64,000 bases of DNA from Azolla caroliniana (lineage: Eukaryota; Polypodiophyta): assembly GCA_043228905.1 (NCBI GenBank), contig JBHGNT010000014.1:13206001-13270000 (forward strand), in the 5' to 3' direction. Below, piece by piece: positions 19,261 to 30,912 of the stretch; the stretch's first letter is position 1; each line of letters opens with the position of its first letter. Below the pieces are notes generated by a model. That model made no database searches and was not told where the DNA came from. It saw only the letters and a program-made list of their open reading frames with translations. Position numbers and translations under genes: made by a program.

Positions 19261-20942
19261 GCACCATCTTTAGTATAAATAACATGATATAATATAGATG
19301 ATTGTTGATAAGTGGGAGGAGTTAGACCTCTTATGCATATCTTTAGTTTTTTCTTTTGTTGTTGTAATTAATATTTTTCTTTTCCTAATCGTTTGAACTT
19401 CGGTGATTAGTTTCGTTTTTAATTTGAATTTTTAGAATTTGATTTTTGCATTTTTTTGGTTTATTTTATTGTAGAAATTTAAGTATTTTACTCTCTCTCA
19501 CTACCTAGAGAAAAAAGTACTACCAAGGTATAAAGAATCTACAATTTGCTTAAAATCCCAGGAAGAGGAAAGACCAAGTACATGACACTTTAATTGTTTT
19601 CGCCCTTTGGGAATTACTCGATGACAAACCTTGAGTGTTTTATGTTGTTGGGATGTGGCTTGTGCATAGGAGGAAAGTGTTTAGAACCAAGTTTACAATA
19701 GGTTAGGATTATAGGCAAGGAAGTAGAAAGGATAAGTGAAAAACCAGCAAAAATGAATAACTTAATTAACAAGAATGAACTCTTAGGATGATAGGTGTAA
19801 GGGTTTGACTCTTGAAATAGATGATGAGGAGCAAAAGATGATTTATAGTACATAAAATGGTTAAACAATGAAAAGATGCCCAAAACTATAAAAGGATATG
19901 GAGAGTTCATTTCTAGGGATCAACATTTTAAAACAAATGCACACCCACATATTGACATACACTTACATACATATACATAAAAACCCATACGTTCATATAT
20001 ACATACATATACGCACATCCAAGTACAATTCACACACTATATATACATTCCTCTTGCACATTAGCATACACTTCAACATATACATAAATATGTACATGCA
20101 CATATAATTAAGACAAATACATAGCATGCGCCTAAGTGATACATAACCTCACACATATACTTATGTACTCGAACTTATGCTTACATGTAGTATTTTACAC
20201 ACATACATAGTCACATTGTTAAAGTCTGTCAAATCATTTGACCTAGAATTGATTACAACCAGCAATTAGAAAGAATTTTGAAATGATCAATTCAATCGGT
20301 AAACCCATCTTCCTTGGTTCAGGTTTCTAGTAGTTCACCTCACATTTCACATTCATGCACATTACTTTGGGACAATGCAAAGGGAACACATGAGCCCATT
20401 ACCAAATAATTTTACACAATGTTCATTTCCAAAGAGCTCATTACCTCACTAGAATGCCAAAACTCGAATACACAAGAAAACTAAATGATAACCATATTTT
20501 TGTGATGTCGTATACCAAGAAGATGGGTTACACACAAGGATTTCAACCCCAACAATGGACTACACATATCTCTCAAGACGTCCACAACTATTAGCCACTT
20601 TGTCCAATCTAGAACCATCTTCCACGTCAAAAATAACTCTAAGAAATTATGGACTTAGCAAAAAGAACATATCAACCATTTCTAGGATGCTTCATTCTCA
20701 ACATGAGTTAATGCAAACTAGTCCATTGAATGATTAATTACATTTAAGTCAACAAGATTTGAAGGTTACTACTAATCCCACTTCATCAAAATGGTCTAAA
20801 TTGTTTGACTTCATTTAAAAATAGTAGCAACACTACTTTCTTTACATACATTCTTGTTGCTTCACGTCAATGTTTGTCACTATCATCCATTGCAACTTCT
20901 ACTCCACCTTCATCTCCAAAACTATGTACCGATATCCAACTA
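19261..20942. other. Spacer with a CATA-rich low-complexity stretch
   Basis: About 19930-20215 is a diverged (CATA/CATATA)n tract. The rest is AT-rich without recognisable genes. ORFs over the microsatellite are not credible. Confidence 0.6.
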
Positions 20943-20989
20943 ATACATATGCACAATTTGATCAAATGGAAGGTTATTTCATGAACTTT

Positions 20990-21660
20990 TTTTCCCATAA
21001 CAACATATTCTTCCATTAGTTTTAAAAAGGCATATCAGATACATAATACAATATAGAGAAGCGACAATTCTTCCCAACTCGTCTTGTGTAAGACGATGGC
21101 TATGCATGGATCCTTCATTTGATAGAAATGATTGAGCACTTCCTGAAATTTCCCCATTCTCAGCATCTCGAGTATCACCACAAACTTTCAAGCAAAAACC
21201 AAGTACAAATGTATTTGGCAAGATATTATGTGTTTGCATCTCCTTCATGAGGTTTAGTGCTTCCTCACCATGCTCATGTTCTACATAACCAATTATTAGT
21301 GCAGTCCATAGGATCACATCTTTGATTGGCAAGTTATCAAAAACTTGACATGCTACTTCAATCAATCCAATTGCCAATAAGAAGATGTTTGTCGAATCCT
21401 TTCTTAATTATCTCAGCATGCATTTCTTGATGAATACTAGACTATTGTATGATTTCACGCTGCAAAGTAATGGTATAGTGTCTTGAGAAACACCTTTTTG
21501 TTACATTTTCTCAATACAACAGATCACCTTCTCAACATCCCCACATTCAGTATATCCTGAAATTAATGCATTCCACAATACTACATCTTTACTTGTGAGT
21601 TTGAGAGACACATGTTGAGTTTCTGCAAGAAGCTCATGAACTTGAACCATGAAGCTCATT
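20990..21660 (-). pseudogene. PPR (pentatricopeptide repeat) protein fragment, PLS type
   Basis: The minus strand encodes PPR motifs on both sides of disruptions. The upstream one is SKDVVLWNALISGYTECGDV followed by a stop. The downstream one is VFDNLPIKDVILWTALIIGY, then GEEALNLMKEMQTHNILPNT and FVLGFCLKVCGDTRDAENGE. The spacing fits L, S and P repeats of organelle RNA-editing factors. In-frame stops and the lack of a start or C-terminal E/DYW domain mark it as a remnant. PPR genes are usually intronless in plants, so this may be a decayed duplicate. Confidence 0.7.
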
Positions 21661-21975
21661 TATAACAAGATTCCAACCTTTTGTGATGGCATCGATCTAT
21701 CAACCAAAGATGCAGTTTCAACATATGCACAACTTGCTCAAATGGAAGCTTATTTTGTTGAGTCGAACCATGAAGCTCAATTATAAGAAGATTCCAACCC
21801 TTATTGATGGCATTGATCTATCTGGCAAAGATGCACTTTCAAGGTATGCAGAACTTGATCAAATGGAAGTTTATTTGGTGAACTTGAACCATGAAGCTCA
21901 TTTATAGCAAGACTCCAACCCGTAGTGATGACATCGATTTATCAGCCAAAGATGCACTTTCAAGACCAAATTATT
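21640..21975. repeat. Tandem repeat, period 120-122 bp, nearly three copies
   Basis: The phrase 'gaaccatgaagctca' occurs at 21644, 21764 and 21886, with the rest of each unit well conserved. A detached partial copy (atatgcacaatttgatcaaa) is found at about 20947-20970 on the far side of the PPR fragment. Confidence 0.85.
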
Positions 21976-22756
21976 GTACCAAATGAAAAAAAAAATGTGA
22001 TTGAAGAAGAGATGAAGATTTAATAGAAAATTGTACTTGAATCCTAGTCGAGCCTCCAAGAATTGTCACATAATTGTCTCCAATTAGTTGGTCATACATA
22101 TCTAATGAGATGTTCATGGTAATCTAATTCACTTTTATGTGTTATGTGCATAACCATAACTTATCATGAGATAGGTTTTCCATAGTTTTCTTTAATCCTA
22201 CGATGAGTACATGTGTGTAAGTACAAAACGAATTAAGGTTATGAATTGAATTACTATTTGACGGTATGAGATAACTATAGAGTGTGTTACCATTTGACTA
22301 TTTCACATGAAGTAGTCAAGTTTATGAACAAACCAAGGCCTAGGGTTTCTACCTAGATAAGAATGCTAGCTACCTTCTTATCAAGGGAGTCGTGGTCAAT
22401 GTGGTCATGGCTTTTGTTACCTAAGCACATGTGATCTTAGTGGAACCCAAACTACAACTCACATCACATGAAGAATACTTATTGAGGTTGTGATAAAGGT
22501 CATGGAGATGAAGGAGATGGTCGGTTTCGACATGGGAGAGGATAGTTGTGGGCTAACCAAGGTGGCCCACCACGTTTTATTCCAAGGTGGAGACTAGGTT
22601 AAAGGAAAACAAAGGAAAATTGTTCTCATTAGGGAACTCGAGGACATGGTCACATTCAAACGAAGGATAAAGTTCTATGTTCATTACATGTACAATGTCT
22701 CATGTCATTCCTTTTTTGTCTTTCACTACCCTTAGTTGTGGTTTTCAAAGGTCATC
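21976..22756. other. Unrecognised spacer
   Basis: AT-rich sequence. I see no protein similarity, RNA gene or repeat structure. Confidence 0.5.
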
Positions 22757-23092
22757 ATGGCTACAACCATTGTAATGTTTTTTCGTCTAATCATTTCATC
22801 ATGCATATTTTGTTCTACTAATGAAGAATATTTTTTGTTTTCGAAAAAAACAACTACAACTCACATCAATACTAGATGGTATGGGACATCAAGGAGGTTT
22901 GGGTTTTTTCACACCATCGATATGGCTACAACCATTGTAATGTTTTTTTCGTCTAATCATTTTGTCATGTATATTTTGTTCTACTAATGAAGAATATTTT
23001 TTGTTTTGGAAAAAAAAAACTACAACTCACGTCAATACTAGATGGTATGGGACATCGAGGAGGTTTGGTTTTTTTCACGCCATTGATAGGGG
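22757..23092. repeat. Direct duplication, period 165 bp
   Basis: Two adjacent copies start at atggctacaaccattgtaat (22757 and 22922) and stay highly similar through tagatggtatgggacatc. Differences are few and include homopolymer length. Confidence 0.9.
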
Positions 23093-24131
23093 ATGGTTGA
23101 CATGTGGTTTTGCACCCTTCTTTTCTTTCTTTCACCTATTTTTCCTTATATTTTGCTTGCTGATTAGTTAGACTCTTAACAACGTTGAGACTCATGTCAT
23201 CACTTGAGACTTTTCCCAAGAACTCGGGTTTTCAATTGTCACTATTGGTAGCTAGATGATGACCTTTACCTATAACACCCGATCCAAATCGTTTGACTTT
23301 TGTCTTTTGACTAAGTCAAAGAAAATTGATTTGGTGTCTTAGGTTTGCAATTTGGGGCACCAAGTCCAAGCAAGGTTCTATTGTAGACCTAAAAATAGAA
23401 ATGTTGGTAGCATTGGCCCCAAAAGTGGAGTCTCGGTCTTGTTGGTGGGAATAGTGGCAAGCATTGGCCGAGGTTAGCGATATGCCAACCTTAGAGAGGT
23501 GTCGCTTATACGGCGAAGGGCTAGAAAAACCCATTGTATGTGAAGAGCATCATGATACATGGTTTCATCTTCTTTACATTTACTAGAAACTTCGTGAAAA
23601 TACACCCGTTAACCAAACACGAAGAGACGCATATTGCCCCATATTATTTAAAACTAATATAATTTAAAACTACTTTTGCATTATCTTTATTGGGGAAACA
23701 AACCCAACACCCATGTGTACAGGGAAACATTAATATATAGGAGTCCGAATTACATAAATAAATTCTTTCACTTTACCATCTCCAAGCTTTCATTGTAGAT
23801 TAAATGTAGAAGGTATACTCGGTGGGTACATGAAAGTCTATAAGAAAGAATTAACATGCATTGCCATGTAATTCAAGAACACTCCAAACACATGAGTACA
23901 TATAACCAATGACTTGGAGCACCAACTCTTAGATCACATGGCTGTCTCCGATAGTTCTACTACTTACTTATTAGAAGAAAAAAAGCAACACAAACCGTGC
24001 ATATGAATGCCATAGTTTTTTGTTGTAGAGCCAATTGTGGTGGATGTTTCATTTCTTTTATTTATCATAAGTACATCCAATCCATCCATCCATTCTACTC
24101 GTTCCTCCATGCCATTTTGGAGTGATTTTAG
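23093..24131. other. Unrecognised spacer downstream of the germin-like gene
   Basis: No coding similarity was seen. For the minus-strand germin-like gene, a candidate polyadenylation signal AATAAA lies at 24058-24063, about 70 nt past the stop codon. Confidence 0.5.
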
Positions 24132-25159
24132 TTAGAAGAGGGTGGTGATGTCCCGGCCGGGGATGCATCCGCTGTCGGACGTCTTCTTCAGGCCGTCGCC
24201 GTACGGGAACAGCGTGGATGCCAGGTCAGCCACCTCCGCCCTGCTGGCATTCAGTGACGTGGCGAGCGCACGTGCCGGCACCTGGAACAGCGCCAGGCTG
24301 GCGGACTGCATGCACACACACACACACACACACACACACGTATCATACACACAAAAAACATATATAAGATGATAAGCTTGTTGAAACACAAGCAAGAGAC
24401 ATATGAAGAATGAAGGAATGAGGAGCTAATGAACCAACCAGTGTGCCCGGGTTCTGGCTGTTAAGGGCGGAGATGTAGTCGGCCGTCACTTTGCCGACAT
24501 TGATCTCGAAATGCAGGAGCCCGCGTGGGAAGAGCGTGACATCGCCCGGGTACAGAATGTTGATGTGTGGAGTCCCTATTTGTTTTTGATGAAAAATTCA
24601 ATCATTAAAAATTAGATGATATGAGGAATCCATCTAATTTAAATGCCTAGTAACACTACTAGAGAAGAATAATTTTAAAAACATTTGTTTCAAACTTGTG
24701 CGCACCCGAGGTGTCGACGAATCCGACTTGGAGTGGTCCCCCGGATATGAGCGTGAGGATCTCGGTCGCACGCGGGTGAGTATGCGGCAGGTTCACACCG
24801 CACGGCACCATGTTGAACCGCACGTACGTGATCCCCTCCGACCTAAAACAAAATATAAGGAACCATCAGTCACTATAAAGATAGAGGAGCATGTTAAAGG
24901 GCTTAGGTGTTAGAAGAAGGAATGTCGTATATTACATGGTGAGGGGTAGGTTGGTGATGTTAACCGCGGCCCTAATACCTCCACTGTCTCGTGTGACGGC
25001 ACCATTAGTTAACAAATCTCGGAGGACGAATTGACTCTCGGGTGCGGTCGTGGGGATGTCCACCAACGGATCCGGATCTGCTCCATTAACCATTGTCATC
25101 ATAACCACCATCATTATAGTGGTGAAACCCAAGATGGGGATCAACGCATTCATGGCCAT
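24132..25159 (-). CDS. Germin-like protein (cupin), four exons
   Basis: Exons with GT-AG borders are 24936-25159, 24706-24842, 24439-24575 and 24132-24305, giving 223 residues. Residues 1 to about 26 are a hydrophobic signal peptide followed by DPDPLVD, so the protein should be secreted to the cell wall. Germin box 1 reads GVNLPHTHPRATEILTLISG and gives metal ligands H95, H97 and E102. Box 2 reads PGDVTLFPRGLLHFEIN and gives H142. Length and cupin fold fit manganese germin-like proteins, some with oxalate oxidase or superoxide dismutase activity; activity cannot be told from sequence. The N-terminal disulphide pair typical of the family is missing. The only cysteines in the mature chain are C89 and C213, the latter in an unusual tail (SGCIPGRDITTLF). 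Three introns are also more than the zero to one common in angiosperm members. Exons are GC-rich against AT-rich introns. Confidence 0.88.
24313..24339. repeat. (AC)n microsatellite in germin-like intron 3
   Basis: On the coding strand it is (GT)n and ends seven bases before the 3' splice site. It replaces the usual pyrimidine tract. Confidence 0.95.
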
Positions 25160-25306
25160 AATAATTAGAATTTAGGACTATGAAATAAGAATTGAAACGG
25201 AAAGTATGCTAGGATATAGATAGATAAGTCACTAAGACCAATCAAATATTTTACTCAAGAATGTTGGTTACTCTTGCTTCTGCTGTTTCACTTAGCAACA
25301 ATGCCA

Positions 25307-25315
25307 TTTTATACC
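25307..25315 (-). promoter_or_regulatory. TATA box of the germin-like gene
   Basis: On the minus strand GTATAAAAT lies about 150 bp upstream of the ATG at 25159. This would give a 5' UTR of roughly 120 nt. Confidence 0.55.
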
Positions 25316-25731
25316 CATATATTTATATTTATAATTGCGTGTGCGCGTGTGTGGATTGCTCAGTCATGATAGTCTCCAAATAGAAAACATAATTAGTCTC
25401 CACATGAACAATCCTAGTCTAGTCTTTGTCACTCTTTGAATGGTTTTACATTTACCGTGTGGCCCATCCCATGTCTAATTGTTATTCTTTCCCTAGGGAA
25501 CCTCCATCTCTATATTAATTCATTTTCCTGATGGCACATAAACAAGTCGGTATTATTTGACGCGGTTTTTTTTGTTTGTTCCATAATAATTCTAGCTACG
25601 AGTTTTATGTCAAGCTAATGTTGCACCTACATGTGTTGGCCATTATTCGACTTCCAAAGGTTTTTAAGAAGAAGAAGAAGTGTATTAGTGCCTCTAAAGA
25701 GGTCATGCAGTTGTAAAACTTGCTCTCTTAT

Positions 25732-25811
25732 TTCACAAATGTAATTTAACTAAAAATGATATTTCACAAATGTAATTTAACTAAAAATGATATTTCACAA
25801 ATGCTTCTAAA
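25732..25811. repeat. Short tandem repeat, 31-33 bp unit
   Basis: The unit 'atttcacaaatgtaattt' plus 'aactaaaaatgat' is present twice in full, and a third copy starts before diverging. Confidence 0.9.
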
Positions 25812-27076
25812 TGATATTGGCTCTTATATAGTTATGGGGAATGTCTCATTCTTTTCCATGGTCGTATGGGGCCTTTCTTATATCCAAGTTCCTCATCTCT
25901 CTCTACCACAACTTACAAGTTCATTTGCATGTCATGTACTCTATTTGATCATATATTCGTTGTGGGGTATGTGGTATGTGGGTTAAACAAGGTCAATGTC
26001 TATGTGCTCCTCTTATATTGGGTATGAAAGTGGCATCCTATCTTTCAGTATAGTTTATCTTACTATGTTTCTTAGCAACTAATGAACTCTAATACTTTAT
26101 ATAACTTAATGATATGTGTTGGTTGTGAGAAAATTGATTAATCAGTACCTTGGAATGATGTGAGAGACAATAATAATAACTATATGGATTGTTCATATCA
26201 GAGCTTGGCATGTGATGCTAATGTCTCATTGACGCCAAAAATATTCATTGTTGTCCATTCTAGGATATAATTACCCACCTATTGTAGAGTATCGTTGCAT
26301 AAAATGGAAAAGCTTGTATTACTAATAGTAATAACCAAGGGACAAAATACACAACGTTTACTTAGGTGGGAATCCTATTTGGTCCATTACAAGATAAACT
26401 ATATACACACATTCTAATCAACCCACAACACGTTAGCGTTCAAAAGTGGAAGGATCGCACACAATTGGAAGGATAAGGAATATTCCGTTTGATTTTAAGG
26501 TTTTTTTAACCTTCTCACAAAACATGTGATACTTGTATGACATGTCCTCCAAGACTCATCATTTCATAAAACTAAAAATTCACAAAATTAGGCAAATTTC
26601 ACAAATTTAAGCCATGTTTTTTACCGTAAAATTAACAACTCAGGCTTTTTTATAACAAACAATATTCACAAGGAGCGATTGATGTAAAAACAATTAAGCT
26701 TTATATCATTCGAGTTCTTACAAGCTTATATTGTTAATTGTTCATGCCAAAAATACAATCAAGTGTTATTCCTCTCATAAGAATCACTACTATAGAGCCT
26801 AGTATACAATGTTGACTCATCTTCCCCATCATTAGATGTACCAATCAAAGTATTTTCTTCATCTAAAACCAAATGTTGCGACTCCAAATAATGTGTAGAA
26901 GATCTGGTCCGCCTTCGATCTGAGAAGTCTTGTAGAAGTGGCAATCTCTCTCTCTCTCTCCTGCATACTATTTATTCTCAAGCTTTCAATTAAACCTTGT
27001 CTCTATTTTCTATTGCTATTTGGCTAAGCCGGTTTGTCTAAGCTTCCGCACATTAACTTTCACAATAATAACACCC

Positions 27077-27108
<32 letters not shown>

Positions 27109-28289
27109 AATAATACCCAAAAGAGACCAAGCCTTTGATGATTTTGTTCCTATAATTTAAATCACCAAGCCAGCATGTGAATCGCAAATCGTGTAGGTAG
27201 ACATCCATGATGTTGCATGGACTATTCATTGCCTTTAATGGCCCTTGATTGTTGTTTCATGCATTTAAATGAGAGTATAGCAAACAGCATGGTCACTATT
27301 TGATACAGAAACATTAAATAGTAAGAGCCCGTGAATCTAGGGCTTGGACGGCCCTGAACTCATCTCAGGAATCCTAGATGATCAGGGCCGTCCAATATTG
27401 TTCATCTAAAGAAAAAGGAAAAGGAAAAAGTAAGAAGATAAAAAATAAAAAAAATTTAAGTAAATATAGGAAAGAGAACTTTTGGGGGGATTTTTGAACG
27501 TGCCTCCTCCAGTGTTGGGAAAAGTTTATAACCCCTACCGGAAATTTTCCTGCTGCATATGATCCTAACCAGAAATTAAAAATTTTAACCGGCCACTTTC
27601 CTACTAGTGATAATGTCAACCGGAACATGCTAAAAAAACATTTTTAGCACATACCAAATTTTTTTAGCACAATATGAGGTTGCAACATAGATAGAGGACA
27701 TTATATAAAGCAAATGTGCTCTCTCCCCTTCTCTCCATATACATATGGACATAGAGAGTCAACTAATCATTATGTTGTCCTAGATAATATATATCAAAGT
27801 ATCCGCACCACATGAGATCATTTGAGTTCAATTGACAAAACCCTCCCCCCTTGATAATAGAAGCATTGTTCCATCAGTCCAAAACAATTACCGATACCAC
27901 TAAATCCATACATACTAGTTATGATTTAGTGAGTTCTAACATTATAGTCGAAAGTTTGTTATTGGCCAGCTCTCACAAATGTAAAAAAGGTCAAGGCAAA
28001 AGAATGGTACTACAAAGAAAAACAAATATACAGAAGCTAAACATGTGGATATCGATAGCTATGCAAACGTAATAAATTCCAATATATATACGTAGTCCAA
28101 GTAAGATAACATACAATACATAGCACATAGCAATAAAAAAAGAGTCACCATCATTTCCATCTTTTCTAGAAACCAAAGGAAATGGCTTTCGAAGTGTGCA
28201 TCTTTTCCAAGGGTAATTTGAGAAACAACTATTAAGATTCAAGAAACAATTTCTAAATTCATGGATTACAAGGAAGAAATTATAGCAGA
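25812..28289. other. Unrecognised AT-rich spacer
   Basis: It contains (CT)n near 26945-26962 and (GA)n at 27075-27103. The small ORFs show no family features. Confidence 0.5.
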
Positions 28290-28299
28290 CTCTTGTTGT

Positions 28300-28500
28300 G
28301 GTACATAGTATATATGCACCCTTAGATTCAGATTCATTTTCACTCTCAGTATCAAAAAATTTGTCTTCTTCATGTTCATCAGCACTGAAGTCATCTCCAA
28401 TTGACTTAATGTTAGCCACTTTTTCATCACCATCCAAGGCCATAGAAGTTGCATCATTAATGATGTCAGGTAAATTAAAACAGCGGCCAATCTTTCACAT
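28300..28500 (-). other. Possible acidic exon or exon remnant
   Basis: On the minus strand an open stretch encodes an acidic, serine-rich segment (SADEHEEDKFFDTESENESE). It shows more protein-like composition than its surroundings. It has no clear start, no assigned splice partners and no family I recognise. It could be an exon of an undetected gene or chance. Confidence 0.2.
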
Positions 28501-29298
28501 ATAAGAAAAGGGAATTCAAATATGTCAGAACACATAGAAGGGAAACCTAAACTTCCACAGAACATAAAACGAAACCATAACTACCTTTCACTAGTTCATA
28601 AGACAAAACCATATTTATCTTCACAAATTACCCGTAGCCAACCCTAACATTTCTTTCATGGAAAGAAAAATGCATCCCTAATTCCAGAGAATTAAATAAA
28701 ACACGAGCACTTTTCAGCTTGATATAATAAAAAGAAACCTTAATTATCTTCTAGGAAACACAAAAGGAATCCCTAAATATCTTTCACGGATTGAAAGGAA
28801 GCTCTAAACTTACAACCGTTGTCCACAGAGGTAACCATATGCATAAATAAAGCAAGTCTTTCCAATGGACAAAACACAATAGCGAGCACCAATCTTTCAT
28901 AGAGAACAAGACGAACACCGGATCATCTTTCACAAATTGAAAACGAGACCCATAACCTTTCAAAACTCAAGCAATTATAGAAGAAGGAAAGCATAACATT
29001 TCACAGAGAGTACTTACAGACCTTTCATAGAAAGAAAAATGATACCTTAATCTTCCTAAACTCAACGAAAATCCAGCTATTATAGACCTAGATTTTGCAA
29101 TCGATGAGATGGGAGATACTTTTGTTGGGGGGAGAGTAGTAGTAACATATCAAGGGAGAGGTGTGAGTGCACAAAGAGAGAGAGAGATACCTTAGAACAA
29201 CGAGCTGGAGATGTCACGCAATCGGCGAGCAGGGAGCAGGGAGCGGCAAGCTTCGAGCAGCGATCAGAAGGAAAACATGGAGCAGTTGTTGCTAGTGA
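28501..29298. other. Spacer with loose 'ctttcac/ctttcat' quasi-repeats
   Basis: The motif 'tctttca(c/t)(a/g)ga' recurs irregularly about ten times between 28480 and 29040, without a fixed period. No gene is recognised. Confidence 0.4.
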
Positions 29299-29394
29299 TT
29301 GTCAGTTGTGGGTTCGAAACCCAACTTCCTCACCTCTCTATTATATACTTCTTATATATCTCTTAATTCACTAGATGCCATTGTGAAATATAGG

Positions 29395-29460
29395 GGTCGA
29401 ACCCATGACCACCTAGTCTCCATTGGGCAACCTTACCAACTAAGCTACATCCATCTGGGC
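29395..29460 (-). repeat. tRNA-derived SINE-like head
   Basis: The minus strand has an A-box-like TAGCTTAGTTGGTAAGG and, about 35 bp on, the B-box-like ATGGGTTCGACCCC. These are the internal RNA polymerase III promoter elements of tRNA genes. The acceptor stem does not pair, so this is better read as a SINE head than a tRNA. No clear tail or TSD was found. Confidence 0.5.
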
Positions 29461-29484
29461 TCTCTCTTTCTTTCTCTCTCTCTA

Positions 29485-29542
29485 CATACTTCCACTATGG
29501 GCTTCAACCTTCCTCTATGTGCTTCTTCGGCCTCCAATTTCA

Positions 29543-29621
<79 letters not shown>

Positions 29622-29685
29622 CATACTTCCACTATGGGCTTCAACCTTCCTCTACGTGCTTCTTCGGCCTCCAATTTCAACCTTT
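29485..29685. repeat. (CT)36 microsatellite flanked by a 65-bp direct duplication
   Basis: The block beginning acttccactatgggcttcaa occurs just before the CT tract (about 29487-29544) and again just after it (about 29626-29685). The perfect (CT)n runs from 29545 to 29616. Long serine/leucine ORFs here come from the repeat. Confidence 0.95.
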
Positions 29686-29701
29686 CGGTGGAACAACAGG
29701 C

Positions 29702-30147
29702 AGAGTTCATGAACGGCAGCTAAGAAAGTAAGTAGTTTTCTATTATTCTTTCCATTTTGGTCATGTTTGGGGTGTTTTAAATGACGAAGTGGCAACAAAC
29801 ATTAGAGATTGAAATATAAGAATTGATCGCATGTTCATGAGCTAATGTTTTCTTGCAACATTTAGCTTTAAGCTTTCATTTCACCTTCTCCTTTCTCGTC
29901 TTTGTCTTCTCATTCTCTTGAGGTTTATTGGTTACAAGAAAAGAGTTATAACCATACTTCTTCATCTTTCCTCCATTGATATGGTGATAAGATACGGTTA
30001 TATCAAAGGTGTTATTTACAATATAGATAGAATGCCTTGAGCATAGATACAATTCAAGTAATGACTACTAGCGAGTTCATGAACAGCCGGTAAGAAATTA
30101 GGTATTTTTCTGTTATTCTTTCCATTTTGGTCATGTTCAAGGTGTTT
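29702..30147. repeat. Separated direct repeat pair, about 77 bp
   Basis: The block 'gagttcatgaacggc...ttattctttccattttggtc' at about 29703-29778 recurs at about 30071-30147, 368 bp later. It may be a solo repeat family or the ends of a small insertion. Confidence 0.75.
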
Positions 30148-30912
30148 TGTAAGATATCATGGCAACATTGCAATCATTGTGATAGCATGTTGCCCTTAAA
30201 TCATAATCATAGTGATATCTCGATTGCTATGAAAACTTTGAAGGGCCAACGTATATTGATTGATGATGGGGGTAGAGTGCATAACAAGTGCTACAATTGT
30301 TGATGTTCATTACCCAAATGTTGTGGGAGAACGATGGTTCACAATAATAAATAGTGATGGAGTATCTCACTAATATTTATGCTTCAAAAGTTAGAATTCT
30401 TGCAACATAGATTTGTTGTTTAAATATATTTGTTCAAACTTTGGTGCAATTCAGTTTTGCTAGGTTTGATTCTCATTCCTAAATCCATGTTTTTACTTAT
30501 TCCTATAGTCATATTTGTTAATTGTTGAATGGTAACCTTGTTTGGTGCCTTTTGTAGGGTCCATGGACATGAGAAAAGGCATATGCCTTTTTGCAACTAG
30601 TGTGGTCGAGATTCTTCTCATCTGATATTTGACTAAGCTACGTACAATTGTTCACAATAACAAATAGTTTTGGAACATTGTATCTTCACTTTTCAACATT
30701 TGTAAAAATTATACTCAAACAACATATCTTTTTTCAATATATGATCCTTGAGGAAACTTGTGTTCCATTTGATTATGTGTGTCTCTTGATTGATTGTGGT
30801 ATTTTTCAAAAAACTATAATATGTAAGTGTTGAATTATGTTGAATTAGCAAGAAGGAAATTTGAATTAGCCATTTTGTTGGGTTTTTTCTATTCTTCCAA
30901 GTCTATAATCAT
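30148..30912. other. Unrecognised AT-rich spacer
   Basis: No clear gene or repeat. The true 5' junction of the downstream LINE may lie near its right end. Confidence 0.4.

Noticed and set aside
29395-29460. Functional tRNA gene
   Set aside because: Boxes are present, but the acceptor and anticodon stems do not pair convincingly.
29299-29731. Serine/leucine-rich proteins across 29.3-29.7 kb
   Set aside because: All three frames are open only because of the CT microsatellite.
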